Below are positions 43,466 to 51,681 of a stretch of DNA of 64,000 nucleotides, piece after piece. This stretch comes from Catellatospora citrea (GTDB lineage: Bacteria > Actinomycetota > Actinomycetes > Mycobacteriales > Micromonosporaceae). Position numbers and translations under genes: made by a program. Location: contig NZ_RAPR01000001.1 of the NCBI RefSeq assembly GCF_003610235.1, positions 6,014,001-6,078,000 of the forward strand, written 5' to 3'. The notes under the pieces are model-generated. The model had not been told where the DNA came from, searched no databases, and saw nothing but the letters and a program-made list of their open reading frames with translations. The stretch's first letter is position 1; every line of letters starts with the position of its first letter.

Positions 43466-46221
43466 GAGGCTGTCCGCACGTGGCTGCTGCGGGCGACGGC
43501 GCGGGCCAGCCGCAGGCAGTGCCGTTCGGAGGCCTGGTTGACGCCGATCATGCGTGCGTGGTGCAGGTGCAGCAGATCGGCCAGGACCTGGTTGGGGTTG
43601 AGGTTGTGGCGTTTGATTTGGGCCCGGTAGGCCACTAGTGCGGCGGTGAGTGCCTGGTCGTGGAAGGTATTACGGGCGTGGTCTAGTTGCGTGGGGTTTA
43701 GGCGAGGTCCGCTGCAGTGAGGGACGTTGTCGGCCAGCCAGCGGGCGGCGTTGCCGTTGAAGCCGTCGACGATCGTGATCATTGAGGCGGCGGTCGCGGG
43801 CTCGCGATCCTCAGCCAGCCGTCGTAGGACGGCGCGGGAGTCGGCGGCGAACACTGTTTCGGCAGCGGCGAGCGCGGGTCCGGTGCCGTAGCGGGTCTCG
43901 GGCCGATAAGTGTGCAAGGTGTAGTCGTGCAGGACGCCGTTTCGCTCCAGTTCGTGCGTCCATTGGGCCAAGGCTCGGGTCACGTGATGGAACTGGCCGA
44001 CATCGGGGGTGGGGATGCGTAGCCGCAGGTGGTGTTCAGGGTCGGGGTAGCGCAGGAACCACCAGCCGGCAGACAGGAGGCGGTCGTTCTGTTCGGTGAG
44101 ATCGGCGAGGATGTCGTCGGGGCTGCCCCACAGTCGGGCTTCCAGCCACGGCGCTTGACCGGGCGGGTGCCGCAGGCGGCTGACTGGGCGGGCGGCCCGT
44201 GTGGGCTCGGCGGGCCGTGCGGCTGGTGGGGTGTGTGTGAGGGTGAGCAGGAGTTCGGCTGGCCGGTCGTCTATCCAACCGGCCGTTGCCGGAGCCTCGA
44301 AGACGACGGTGCGGTCGTGTCTGTTGACGTGTCTTCGCAGTACGGTGAGGTGAGTGTCGTTGTCGAGGTCAAGCCGCAGCCCGGCGCCGTCGCCGCCGAC
44401 CAGGATCTCGCGCGGGAGCCGGTAGTGGTCGCGGTAGCGCTGCCACGCCTCACGCCACTGCGGCCAAGCTGTGCCGGGGGCTGGCAGAGCCGACCGGTCG
44501 ATGGTCCATCGGGCGGGGTGCAGGATCGCCCTTCCGCGCCGTATACGTGGTAGGAACGGCAGGTCGGTAGCGTGGCCCCAATCGAACCTGCTGCATGGCG
44601 CGTTCCACGCGGACCAGATCTCGGTAAGGAATCGCATCAGCGGCTGTTGGAGACCCGGTAGCAGCACGCTGTTGAGCAGGAGCGGTTCGACGGGCCGTCC
44701 GGTGGCCTGCGAAACCAGCCACAGCCGCCGCCCGTCGCCGGCGACTGCCAGGTCTGCGACCGTAAACCTAGGCGCAGGGTGGAAGTCGCCGACGGGAAGG
44801 ACGGGCAGCAACTCCGGCACCCAGGTGAGCGTGTCCAGGTGTGCGTCGAGTGGCGGGCCGGACAGCTGGACCTTGTCTGCTGCGGCTGACACGGTAGGCA
44901 GGCTCTGGTAGACCTTCTGAAATGGTGCCAACTCGTCAGGGGTGAACAGGTGCAGGAACCGGGCGGAGGCGACTCCGGCGTGCCGGGAGCCGCTGACCAC
45001 GGTCAACGTGAACGCGCCTCGGTCGAGGTCGCGTGCGGTCGCGGCAGCCAGCGTGAAGCGGAGCTCGGTGTGCGGGACAGGCGGCCGCTCGTGGTCACCG
45101 CGTAGCCGGTCGATCAGTTCGTCGTCGAGTACCACCTCGGCGCAGCCGTTCAGTGCAGCGCGTTGGGCGACCTGTAGGAGCGCCCGGTCCCGTGCATCGA
45201 ACGTCACTGGGACGCGACGGGTTGATCGTCGGTACCCGGCCGGGAAGCCCAGAGCGTCAAGGACGTCACGCAGTGGCACGGCAGCTGCTGGTCCCCACCG
45301 TTGGATGAACGCGTGGTGGTATTCGACCCAGCCGGGAAAGTGAGTGGCCACCGCGATCAGTGCCGACGCGGCCTGGCTGGCCTCGCTCAGCACCGCTGGT
45401 GGCAGCGTCACCGAGGTGTCGACTCGCAGGTCGACCCCAGCCTGATCACCCGCCTCCGGCATCGTGACGTTTTCGGCCAGGTGCGACTGGGGATCGGTGA
45501 CGGTCATCGCCGGACGCAGTGCCGAAACCAGCACCCGGGACTGCACCATCGAAGCCAGCAGCCGCTCGGCCACGCCAACGTCGACGGTCGCCGCCCCGGC
45601 GATGCTCGCTGCGAGGTCGGCGAACCGGATCGGCGTCACGGCTGCCTGTATCGCTGCTTCGGCTGGGCGGGTCAGGCGGATCGTGAGGTCCCACCTGCGG
45701 TCTCCATCTGTGCGAGCGCAGGGCAGGACCCAGAACCGGCCCCGCCGGTATCCCAACGAGTTGGTCACCACCGCGACGCCGCGCAGCATGGCTAGGTCGT
45801 GCTCGGCACGGGCAGTGCGCTCGGCGACGAACTCACCGCCAGGGCGGATGGTCGGGCGATGCGCTTCACCCCACCGGACTTGCGTTCGGGGGCCGAAGCC
45901 GACCGGAGCCACCCCCGCGAAGCGCCCGAATGGCGTGGCGCGGGTTGTCCACCGCAGCAGGTACCGCAGCAGCGCCTCGACGAGGCGTCGCAACTTGCGC
46001 GTCGGCAGCGGCGGGCTATTGAATGCCCGGACGATCTGTTCAGCCAGCGCAGGCGCGGCTGAGGTCACTGCCGTGGCGAACTCCGGCAGCGCCCATACCG
46101 TGCACAGCCATTCCTGCCACTGTTCGGGCTGGTCGCAGGTCAGGTCGGGCCAGGCGGGCAACGCCAGGCCGCTCGGGTAGGCGGCGACCCTTATCAGCGC
46201 CGCGCCATCCGCAGGCAACAT
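43462..46221 (-). CDS. lanB: Class I lanthipeptide dehydratase
   Basis: 919 residues from the ATG at 46221 (MLPADGAALIRVAAYPSG), preceded by GGGGG; the longer open frame upstream overlaps the precursor gene and is not coding. The N-terminal glutamylation domain shows FNSPPLPTRKLRRLVEALLR, YLLRWTTRATPFGRFAGVAP and HHAFIQRWG, with HLFTPDELAPFQ and SARFLHLF further on; the C-terminal elimination domain (from about residue 650) shows PWLEARLWGSPDDIL, WWFLRYPDPEHHLRLR, and YRPETRYGTG. It uses glutamyl-tRNA to dehydrate Ser/Thr of the precursor. The precursor lies just upstream behind an attenuator hairpin, and lanC overlaps its stop by 4 bases. Confidence 0.92.
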   Translation of the reverse strand: MLPADGAALIRVAAYPSGLALPAWPDLTCDQPEQWQEWLCTVWALPEFATAVTSAAPALAEQIVRAFNSPPLPTRKLRRLVEALLRYLLRWTTRATPFGRFAGVAPVGFGPRTQVRWGEAHRPTIRPGGEFVAERTARAEHDLAMLRGVAVVTNSLGYRRGRFWVLPCARTDGDRRWDLTIRLTRPAEAAIQAAVTPIRFADLAASIAGAATVDVGVAERLLASMVQSRVLVSALRPAMTVTDPQSHLAENVTMPEAGDQAGVDLRVDTSVTLPPAVLSEASQAASALIAVATHFPGWVEYHHAFIQRWGPAAAVPLRDVLDALGFPAGYRRSTRRVPVTFDARDRALLQVAQRAALNGCAEVVLDDELIDRLRGDHERPPVPHTELRFTLAAATARDLDRGAFTLTVVSGSRHAGVASARFLHLFTPDELAPFQKVYQSLPTVSAAADKVQLSGPPLDAHLDTLTWVPELLPVLPVGDFHPAPRFTVADLAVAGDGRRLWLVSQATGRPVEPLLLNSVLLPGLQQPLMRFLTEIWSAWNAPCSRFDWGHATDLPFLPRIRRGRAILHPARWTIDRSALPAPGTAWPQWREAWQRYRDHYRLPREILVGGDGAGLRLDLDNDTHLTVLRRHVNRHDRTVVFEAPATAGWIDDRPAELLLTLTHTPPAARPAEPTRAARPVSRLRHPPGQAPWLEARLWGSPDDILADLTEQNDRLLSAGWWFLRYPDPEHHLRLRIPTPDVGQFHHVTRALAQWTHELERNGVLHDYTLHTYRPETRYGTGPALAAAETVFAADSRAVLRRLAEDREPATAASMITIVDGFNGNAARWLADNVPHCSGPRLNPTQLDHARNTFHDQALTAALVAYRAQIKRHNLNPNQVLADLLHLHHARMIGVNQASERHCLRLARAVARSSHVRTAS

Positions 46222-46240
46222 CGTGCCCCCGAAAATCCGG

Positions 46241-46267
46241 GGGCCCGGCGTCATCGACGCCGGGCCC
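46241..46267 (-). terminator. Attenuator hairpin between precursor gene and lanB
   Basis: GGGCCCGGCG (46241-46250) and CGCCGGGCCC (46258-46267) form a perfect 10-bp stem with a 7-base loop. It begins 18 bases after the precursor stop codon. RiPP operons often place such a leaky terminator here so that precursor mRNA exceeds enzyme mRNA. Confidence 0.75.
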
Positions 46268-46285
46268 GAAACGAGTTGAGGGTCG

Positions 46286-46420
46286 CTACTTGCCGGAGCA
46301 GGCGGTCGAGCCGGTGTTGCCCGACCCGCAGCCGTCGTCGGTGCTGGTGGCGTACCCGGACGCGCCAGGACCGGCGTCGACCAGGGTGACGTCCAGAACG
46401 AATTCCTCGTCGGTGTCCAC
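46286..46420 (-). CDS. lanA: FxLD-family lanthipeptide precursor peptide
   Basis: A 44-residue peptide starting with GTG at 46420, AGGAAGGA lying 6 bases before it. The leader contains the signature F-V-L-D (MDTDEEFVLDVTLVDAG), which names the FxLD lanthipeptide family. The core region is GASGYATSTDDGCGSGN followed by TGSTACSGK: two Cys and several Ser/Thr available for dehydration and ring formation, and a DDG site that the upstream isoaspartate-type methyltransferase could modify. It sits between the methyltransferase (12 bases after its stop) and a hairpin before lanB. No double-glycine protease site and no dedicated protease or transporter is in the window. Confidence 0.93.
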   Translation of the reverse strand: MDTDEEFVLDVTLVDAGPGASGYATSTDDGCGSGNTGSTACSGK

Positions 46421-46432
46421 TCGCTTTCCTTC

Positions 46433-47686
46433 CTATGCGGGGGTGAAGGTGAGGACGACCCGGCTGTGCCGCTTGTCCACCACCGTCCCGGTCGGCAGAT
46501 TGCCGTCGGGAGTTCCTGAGGGCAGCACATGCAGCACCGGGCTGGGCAGGCCTGCGTCCACCCAGGCGCGCATGTGGTCGACCATCCGGTCGGCCTCGGC
46601 TGCGGCGCGGGGCCCGTGCGCGATGGCGCCGACATCGAACCTGTCGCCGGTCCAGTTCAGCGCCGACCGGTAGGAGAACGTGCCGTTGTGCAGCACGGCC
46701 GGAGTACCGAACCGCCACGCTGGCGCGACGACACCGGTGTCCACGGCCTCCTGCTGCGCCGACAGGACCACGAACTGCTTCACCTCACTCGCCAGGCGCG
46801 CGGCCAACCACAGGTCAAGATCGGCCAGCACCGTACGGGCGGGTAAGCTCACCTCAGCCCACGCCTGCTGCCGCGGCCGCGTCAACAGGCAGCCCACAAC
46901 CTCGGCGTCGACCTGCTCGCCCTCGTCGAGCCGCAGGTGGACGCCGTCGGCGACGTCGACGTAGCGGACCTGGTGTGCACCGGTGCCCTGCATCGACACG
47001 AACCCGCACAGCAGCTGGCTGTGGCTTACCAGCCGCTCGCCCGCGCGGCGCAGCGCCCAAGACCGGGTCATCCCGAACGTTCGCAGCGGCACGACCAGCA
47101 CACCGTCATCGGTCAGCTGAGCGGCCCACGCCGGAGGGATGTCCCACGCACCGACTGTCACGATGATCAGGTCGTAGCGCCGGTTCGGGACAATGGGATG
47201 CTCGGCGTCGGCGCAGACGACAGTGATATCGGTGTATCCCGCGGTTGCAAGGCACGCCGTGGCCCGATCGGTGACGTCGGGGTCGATGTCTACAGTCGTC
47301 ACCGAGCCCGTCGGCCCGACCAGTTCACGTAGCAGCGATGCGTTGTAGCCACCGGACCCGATCTCGAGCACGTGCCGGCCTGGCAGGCCCCCATGCAGGG
47401 CGTCGGCGGCTTGTCCTAGCATCTCCGCGATCAACGATGGGGCTGATACCGAGCTGACGGTCTCCGCCCCGCTCCGCTTGGTGACGACGGCGGTGTCAGC
47501 GCGGTAGGCCTCCTCCAGTCCGACGCCGGGGGTGAAGACGTGCCGCGGCACAGTCCGCAGCGCCCGCTCCACCTCGGGTCGCATTGACAGCCCTTTCGAC
47601 GCATGGTCAGCGACCAGAAAATCGACCATCGCGCCTCGACGGTTGTCGCTGTCTGCGTCCGTAGTGCCATCTAGCTGCAATGTCAT
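46433..47686 (-). CDS. FxLD-system methyltransferase (protein-L-isoaspartate O-methyltransferase-like)
   Basis: About 417 residues. The first half is a PCMT-type SAM-dependent fold: RPEVERALRTVPRHVFTPGV, motif I VLEIGSGGYNASLL, VDIDPDVTDRA and YDLIIVTVGAWDIP. The second half (GMTRSWALRRAGERLVSHSQ onward) is the extension typical of methyltransferases linked to FxLD lanthipeptides. In related pathways such enzymes methylate an Asp side chain, which then becomes a succinimide/isoaspartate; the DDG segment of the precursor is the obvious target here. I prefer the ATG at 47686 (GGGA 7 bases upstream) over 47698. It leads the operon; the divergent intergenic region should hold its promoter. Confidence 0.9.
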   Translation of the reverse strand: MTLQLDGTTDADSDNRRGAMVDFLVADHASKGLSMRPEVERALRTVPRHVFTPGVGLEEAYRADTAVVTKRSGAETVSSVSAPSLIAEMLGQAADALHGGLPGRHVLEIGSGGYNASLLRELVGPTGSVTTVDIDPDVTDRATACLATAGYTDITVVCADAEHPIVPNRRYDLIIVTVGAWDIPPAWAAQLTDDGVLVVPLRTFGMTRSWALRRAGERLVSHSQLLCGFVSMQGTGAHQVRYVDVADGVHLRLDEGEQVDAEVVGCLLTRPRQQAWAEVSLPARTVLADLDLWLAARLASEVKQFVVLSAQQEAVDTGVVAPAWRFGTPAVLHNGTFSYRSALNWTGDRFDVGAIAHGPRAAAEADRMVDHMRAWVDAGLPSPVLHVLPSGTPDGNLPTGTVVDKRHSRVVLTFTPA

Positions 47687-47698
47687 CGATATTCCCAT

Positions 47699-47984
47699 CG
47701 CCAGCAGCGTGTCCGCTGAGTTCTATTTGTCGGAGTGTAGGCACGAACGAGGTTCTGGCCAGGTAGCGAACCCGAGCGGCGACGGGCCATGTCACCGGGA
47801 CCCGGCCGCCGCCTCACAGTCAGTCCATTGACACCCGGCACAACGCCTACGTCATTAATGCGGCTAATGCGATGTGCCGGGCTCGGCGTCTAACGTGCAC
47901 ACGCGCGAACGCAACAAGAGGTGACGGCTTGTGTGCGTGCAGTCGCCGCGTTGCTGTCCATCGTCTAGCGTCGCAGTGTGGAAC
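47699..47984. promoter_or_regulatory. Divergent promoter region of the lanthipeptide locus
   Basis: 286 bases between the methyltransferase (minus strand) and the flavoprotein (plus strand). TACACT (minus strand, 47734-47739) is a plausible -10 for the lan operon, about 48 bases before the start, but no good -35 accompanies it. The XRE-type regulator two genes away is a candidate regulator. Confidence 0.4.
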
Positions 47985-48572
47985 ATGAGAACGTCGAACT
48001 GCGAGAGGCGGATTGCGTTGGGTAAGCCGGTGCTGTACGTCGTAGCCTGTGGCGGGCGGCCCGCTGGGGATATTGCAGCGCACCTCGACGACTGGCACGC
48101 CGACGGCTGGCGGGTATGCGTGATCGCCACTCCTTCGGCACTGAAGTTCATAGACCGGGATGTCATCAAGAAGCAGACGGGCTTCACCGTCAGGTATGAC
48201 TACAAACAGCCTGACGAGCCCGATGTTCTGCCACCCGCTGATGCCTTTGCGGTCGTGCCTGCAACCTTCAACACGATCAACAAGCTGGCAGCCGGGATCA
48301 GTGACACTCTGGCTCTCGGTCTGCTGAATGAGGGCATCGGCGCGGATACCCCGATCGTCGCGGTGCCGACGCCCAATCAAGCACTCGCGAAGCATCCAGC
48401 TTTCCGGGCGAGCGTCATCGCGCTGCGTTCGTGGGGCGTCAATCTGATCTTCGACCCGCAACGGTACCCGCTCCCGACGCCCAACATGGGACCGCCGGCT
48501 GCGGCGCTGTTTCCATGGCAGGTACTACGCGATGAACTGCTGCTGATGCTGGACGGCGTTCGGCAGCCTTGA
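47985..48572 (+). CDS. Flavoprotein of the HFCD (LanD/CoaC-like) superfamily
   Basis: About 195 residues. KPVLYVVACGGRPAGDIAAH begins a Rossmann-like flavoprotein fold; PPADAFAVVPATFNTINKLA, GISDTLALGLL and MGPPAAALFPWQVLRDEL match the family's FMN-binding and C-terminal parts (PATANTxxKxAxGxADxL type). Members include cysteine decarboxylases that create AviCys and phosphopantothenoylcysteine decarboxylase. The precursor here ends in CSGK, not Cys, so AviCys formation is unlikely. Alternative start TTG at 48018 with GAGAGG 9 bases before it. Closely followed by the regulator gene. Function unassigned; possible ligand sensor paired with the regulator. Confidence 0.8.
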   Translation: MRTSNCERRIALGKPVLYVVACGGRPAGDIAAHLDDWHADGWRVCVIATPSALKFIDRDVIKKQTGFTVRYDYKQPDEPDVLPPADAFAVVPATFNTINKLAAGISDTLALGLLNEGIGADTPIVAVPTPNQALAKHPAFRASVIALRSWGVNLIFDPQRYPLPTPNMGPPAAALFPWQVLRDELLLMLDGVRQP

Positions 48573-48599
48573 TCGACCATGCGGGTTGGAGGTTTAGAG

Positions 48600-49775
48600 G
48601 TGGATCCCGAATACATCGGTCAGAGGGTGCGGCACTGGCGACTCAAAAGGGGGGTTAGTCAACGGACGCTAGCTGAGCTGGCGGGATTCACGCAGGGCTA
48701 TATCTCGCAAATCGAGGCCGGCACGGTGTCGGTAGATAAGCGGAGCACTCAAGCTTCTATCGCTCAGGCCCTGCAGGTTTCGGTGGCAGACCTGACCGGC
48801 CAGCCTTACGATCCCCGAACCATCGAGCACTCTGCGGCAACCGCTGCGATCCCCAGACTTCGCGCGGCCTTGCTGTCGTTGTCACTGGACGCCCAGGCCG
48901 AGTCGGTTGCACCTGTAGGCGGACTTCAGCTGCGGGTGAACGAGGCTCAGGCGATGCACAACGCCTGCCGCTATGACCAACTCGTGCCTGTACTCCCCGA
49001 ACTTCTCCTCGATTTGTACGCTCACCGTGCCTCCGCCGACGCGGGAGCCATGTTGGTGTGGATCACATATGCGACGACTTTCGCCGCGAAGTACCTCGGC
49101 TACGACGACCTTGCCATCCTGGCCGCCCAACAATGCAGGGCGAGCGCTGGCGAACTGGGCGATGACGCCTGGCGCGCGGTTGCAGAATTCGCGCTGTTGC
49201 ACACCCTGCCACACGAGGCAAGTGCCTTGACCTCGCAGCGCGTCATTGCTGTGATCGAGCATTTCGAGCCAGCCAGCGCAGACCGTCGAGTCCGTCAGGT
49301 TTACGGAATGCTGCACCTCACTGCCGCGATGCGGGCCGCGGTCGCTGGACAGTCGACCGAGGCGATCGCACACCTGGGCGTGGCGGAAGGAGCGGCCGCG
49401 TCCATGGGCGAATCGAACTTCTCCCAGTTGTGGTTCGGTCCAACGAACGCCGCGATCTGGCGACTTGGTATCTACGCTGAGCTGCGCGAAGGCACCCGTG
49501 TCCGTGACGAGGGCCGCATAGACGTGACGAATCTGCGATCGTATAACCGCCAGGCTACCTACTACGCCGACTTGGCCCGGTGCATCGGGCAAGTGCGCGG
49601 CCGGGAAGAGCATGCGCTCTCTCTGCTGCTCCGGGCGGAGGCAATCGCCCCACAACGGGTCAGGCTTTCGCCTGCTGTCCGCGAAACCGTTGGCGCAATG
49701 ATGCGGCGTGCCCGTACGAGTGCTGGGGGAGCGGAGCTACGAAAGCTGGCCGCCAGGCTCGGCACGCTCGATTAG
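48600..49775 (+). CDS. XRE-family HTH regulator with TPR-like C-terminal part
   Basis: 391 residues. I chose the GTG at 48600 because GGAGGT lies 8 bases before it; an ATG at 48579 is in frame. Residues 5-65 are a Cro/C1-type HTH (VRHWRLKRGVSQRTLAELAG, FTQGYISQIEAGTVSVDKRS). The rest is all-helical with TPR-like units (LLDLYAHRASADAGAMLVWI, VYGMLHLTAAMRAAVAGQST, LLRAEAIAP), as in actinobacterial regulators of specialised metabolism. It ends with LRKLAARLGTLD. Probably cotranscribed with the flavoprotein and divergent from the lanthipeptide operon, so a pathway regulator is likely. Confidence 0.88.
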   Translation: MDPEYIGQRVRHWRLKRGVSQRTLAELAGFTQGYISQIEAGTVSVDKRSTQASIAQALQVSVADLTGQPYDPRTIEHSAATAAIPRLRAALLSLSLDAQAESVAPVGGLQLRVNEAQAMHNACRYDQLVPVLPELLLDLYAHRASADAGAMLVWITYATTFAAKYLGYDDLAILAAQQCRASAGELGDDAWRAVAEFALLHTLPHEASALTSQRVIAVIEHFEPASADRRVRQVYGMLHLTAAMRAAVAGQSTEAIAHLGVAEGAAASMGESNFSQLWFGPTNAAIWRLGIYAELREGTRVRDEGRIDVTNLRSYNRQATYYADLARCIGQVRGREEHALSLLLRAEAIAPQRVRLSPAVRETVGAMMRRARTSAGGAELRKLAARLGTLD

Positions 49776-49858
49776 CTCGATTAATGGTCTTGGTGGTCGG
49801 CCGACGGTTAATGGATGCAAGGCGCTGCCGCGAGGAGAGGACTCACCGCGGTTGGGCC

Positions 49859-49886
49859 GGTGGGCTGCCCTATAGGGCAGCCCACC
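49859..49886. terminator. Perfect hairpin between the regulator and the permease operon
   Basis: GGTGGGCTGCCC (49859-49870), loop TATA, GGGCAGCCCACC (49875-49886): a perfect 12-bp stem with a four-base loop. It begins 83 bases beyond the regulator stop and ends 28 bases before the next gene, separating two transcription units. Confidence 0.75.
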
Positions 49887-49914
49887 TCCATCCGACCGTT
49901 GGGGAGGCCTGGGC

Positions 49915-50244
49915 GTGGAACGTCTATTGGTTCGGACTGGCTGGTGTGGTGTGGTACCACAGCTTGTGCCGGATGACCGTGTGTTGTTCGCTGTCCGCCG
50001 TGATTGGCCGGGCTCGCGCAACCACGAGTTCGTGGGCGCACGGCTGAACGAACAGGCGGCGACGCAGGAGCTGCTCGCCGACCGCAGGTATTGGCGGCGT
50101 GGCCCAGTGCGGCCCGCGTTGAGCGTCGTTGAGATCAGTGCTAACGATTTTCTGATTCATCGGTGTCGTCGTGAATGCATGTCGCCTGACTGCCCGGTTG
50201 CGGTGTCGGGGCTGCCGGCTGGGGTGTCGAGATGCCGCGGGTGA
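49915..50244 (+). CDS. Small protein of unknown function, first gene of permease operon
   Basis: 109 residues from a GTG with GGGGAGG 7 bases before it. Central part VPDDRVLFAVRRDWPGSRNH, GARLNEQAATQELLADRRYW and ISANDFLIHRCRRECMSPDC looks like genuine coding. Three cysteines in CRRECMSPDC could bind a metal. It overlaps the start of the permease gene by 13 bases. I do not recognise it. Confidence 0.5.
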   Translation: MERLLVRTGWCGVVPQLVPDDRVLFAVRRDWPGSRNHEFVGARLNEQAATQELLADRRYWRRGPVRPALSVVEISANDFLIHRCRRECMSPDCPVAVSGLPAGVSRCRG

Positions 50245-51680
50245 CGCTGGCGCAGGGCCGGATTGGCCCCGTCGGGTTGTGGGTCATGGCGGTGGTGGCG
50301 TCGTCGCCATTGACGGTGCAGGTTGGTGGCATTCCGACGATGTATGCCGCCACTGGCGTAGCCGGTGTCCCGCTGGCGTTCGTGCTGGTGGCCGGTGTGC
50401 TGTATGTGATCGGGGTCGGGTATGCCGGCGCCGTCGGCCACATGCGTCACGCGGCGCCGCTATACGCGCTGATGGGCCGAGGCCTGTCGCCAGTGGCCGG
50501 TGTCGCCGCGGGGGTGTGTGCGTTGATGGGCTACCTGGCGATCGGGACGTCGCTGTACGGGCTGCTGGGCATGACGATCGTGGGCCTGTTCGGGGTCGGC
50601 CAATGGTGGGTGTGGGCGCTAGGCGCGATGGTCGTCGTCGCCGGGCTCGGCTTGCTGGGCGGGCTCGGCAACGTCGGGTTCCTCGGATTTCTCCTGGCGA
50701 TTGAACTCGCGGTGATCGTCTTCTACATCGTCACCGCGCTGACGCAACGAGCTGCTCCGCTGTCGTTCGAGTCGTTCGCGCCGTCGGCGCTGCTGGTGCC
50801 GGGTATGGCCGGCACGGTGGCGTTCGCGATGGCGGCGTTCGTCGGGGTGGAGACGGTCCCGGCGTATGCGGAAGAGGCGCGCGGGGGCGCGACGGCCGTG
50901 CGGCGGGCGATGCTCGCCGCGATCGGGTTCGCCGGCGCGTTCTACGCCATCGGCGCTTGGGCGATGTCCGTGCACGCCGGGCCAGGTGGTGTGGCTCAGA
51001 TCGGCTCGGATGCCAGCGCCGGGCCGCTGCAGACGCTGAGCCGGGTGTTCGGTCCTGCGGTCGGTGCGCTGGCCACGATGCTGATGGCGACCAGCGTGGT
51101 CGCGGCGATGTCAAGCTTCCACCAGGCGGGCGTGCGGTACCTGTTCGCGATGGCCCGTGAAGCGGTGCTGCCGGGGTTCCTGGCCTCTACGAACAGGTCG
51201 GGGGAGACGCCGCTTGCGGCGTCGCTGTCCCAGACCGCGCTGGCGGGGGTGGTCATCGCCGGGTTCGCGCTGTTGGGTGCTGATCCGCTGGTGATGTTCA
51301 CGTGGCTGTCGACGCTGGGCGCGGTGACGCTGCTGGCGCTGCTGGTGGTCGCGTCCGCTGCGGCGCACCGGTTCTTCGCCACCGGCCAGGGCGGTAACGA
51401 CAGCGTTGTGGTGCGGCGCATCGCACCGGCGACTGGCTTTGTCCTGGGCCTGCTGCTGATGGTGATGATGCTGGCCAACCTTGGTTCGCTGCTCGGGCTG
51501 CCGCCCGGCTCGAGCCGATGGCTGCTGCTGCCCACGTTGGTGGGAGCAGTGCTGGTGGCTGGGTTGGTGTGGGGTGGGGTGATCTGGCTGGCGAAGCCAG
51601 CGGTGCTGGCCGGTGTCGGCCGGGTGGTGGCCGATCCGGTCAGTTCGCCGGTGCGGCGCCTGGGCAGGATGGTGATGTGA
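50232..51680 (+). CDS. APC-superfamily amino acid permease
   Basis: 482 residues with about twelve hydrophobic helices. The start IGPVGLWVMAVVASSPLTVQ and the helix-1/6/8 neighbourhood (VAFAMAAFVGVETVPAYAEE, AARGGATAVRRAM) are typical of APC transporters, with the FxGxE motif of helix 6. Four genes appear translationally coupled: small protein, this permease, an unknown protein (2 bases apart) and a histidine-decarboxylase-like enzyme (ATGA overlap). It may import the amino acid and/or exchange it for the amine product. Confidence 0.9.
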   Translation: MPRVTLAQGRIGPVGLWVMAVVASSPLTVQVGGIPTMYAATGVAGVPLAFVLVAGVLYVIGVGYAGAVGHMRHAAPLYALMGRGLSPVAGVAAGVCALMGYLAIGTSLYGLLGMTIVGLFGVGQWWVWALGAMVVVAGLGLLGGLGNVGFLGFLLAIELAVIVFYIVTALTQRAAPLSFESFAPSALLVPGMAGTVAFAMAAFVGVETVPAYAEEARGGATAVRRAMLAAIGFAGAFYAIGAWAMSVHAGPGGVAQIGSDASAGPLQTLSRVFGPAVGALATMLMATSVVAAMSSFHQAGVRYLFAMAREAVLPGFLASTNRSGETPLAASLSQTALAGVVIAGFALLGADPLVMFTWLSTLGAVTLLALLVVASAAAHRFFATGQGGNDSVVVRRIAPATGFVLGLLLMVMMLANLGSLLGLPPGSSRWLLLPTLVGAVLVAGLVWGGVIWLAKPAVLAGVGRVVADPVSSPVRRLGRMVM

Positions 51681-51681
51681 G

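Noticed and set aside
46221..46635. Longer N-terminus for LanB (1057 codons)
   Set aside because: The extra 138 codons overlap the FxLD precursor and methyltransferase in another frame and read as Cys/Pro/Thr-rich nonsense.
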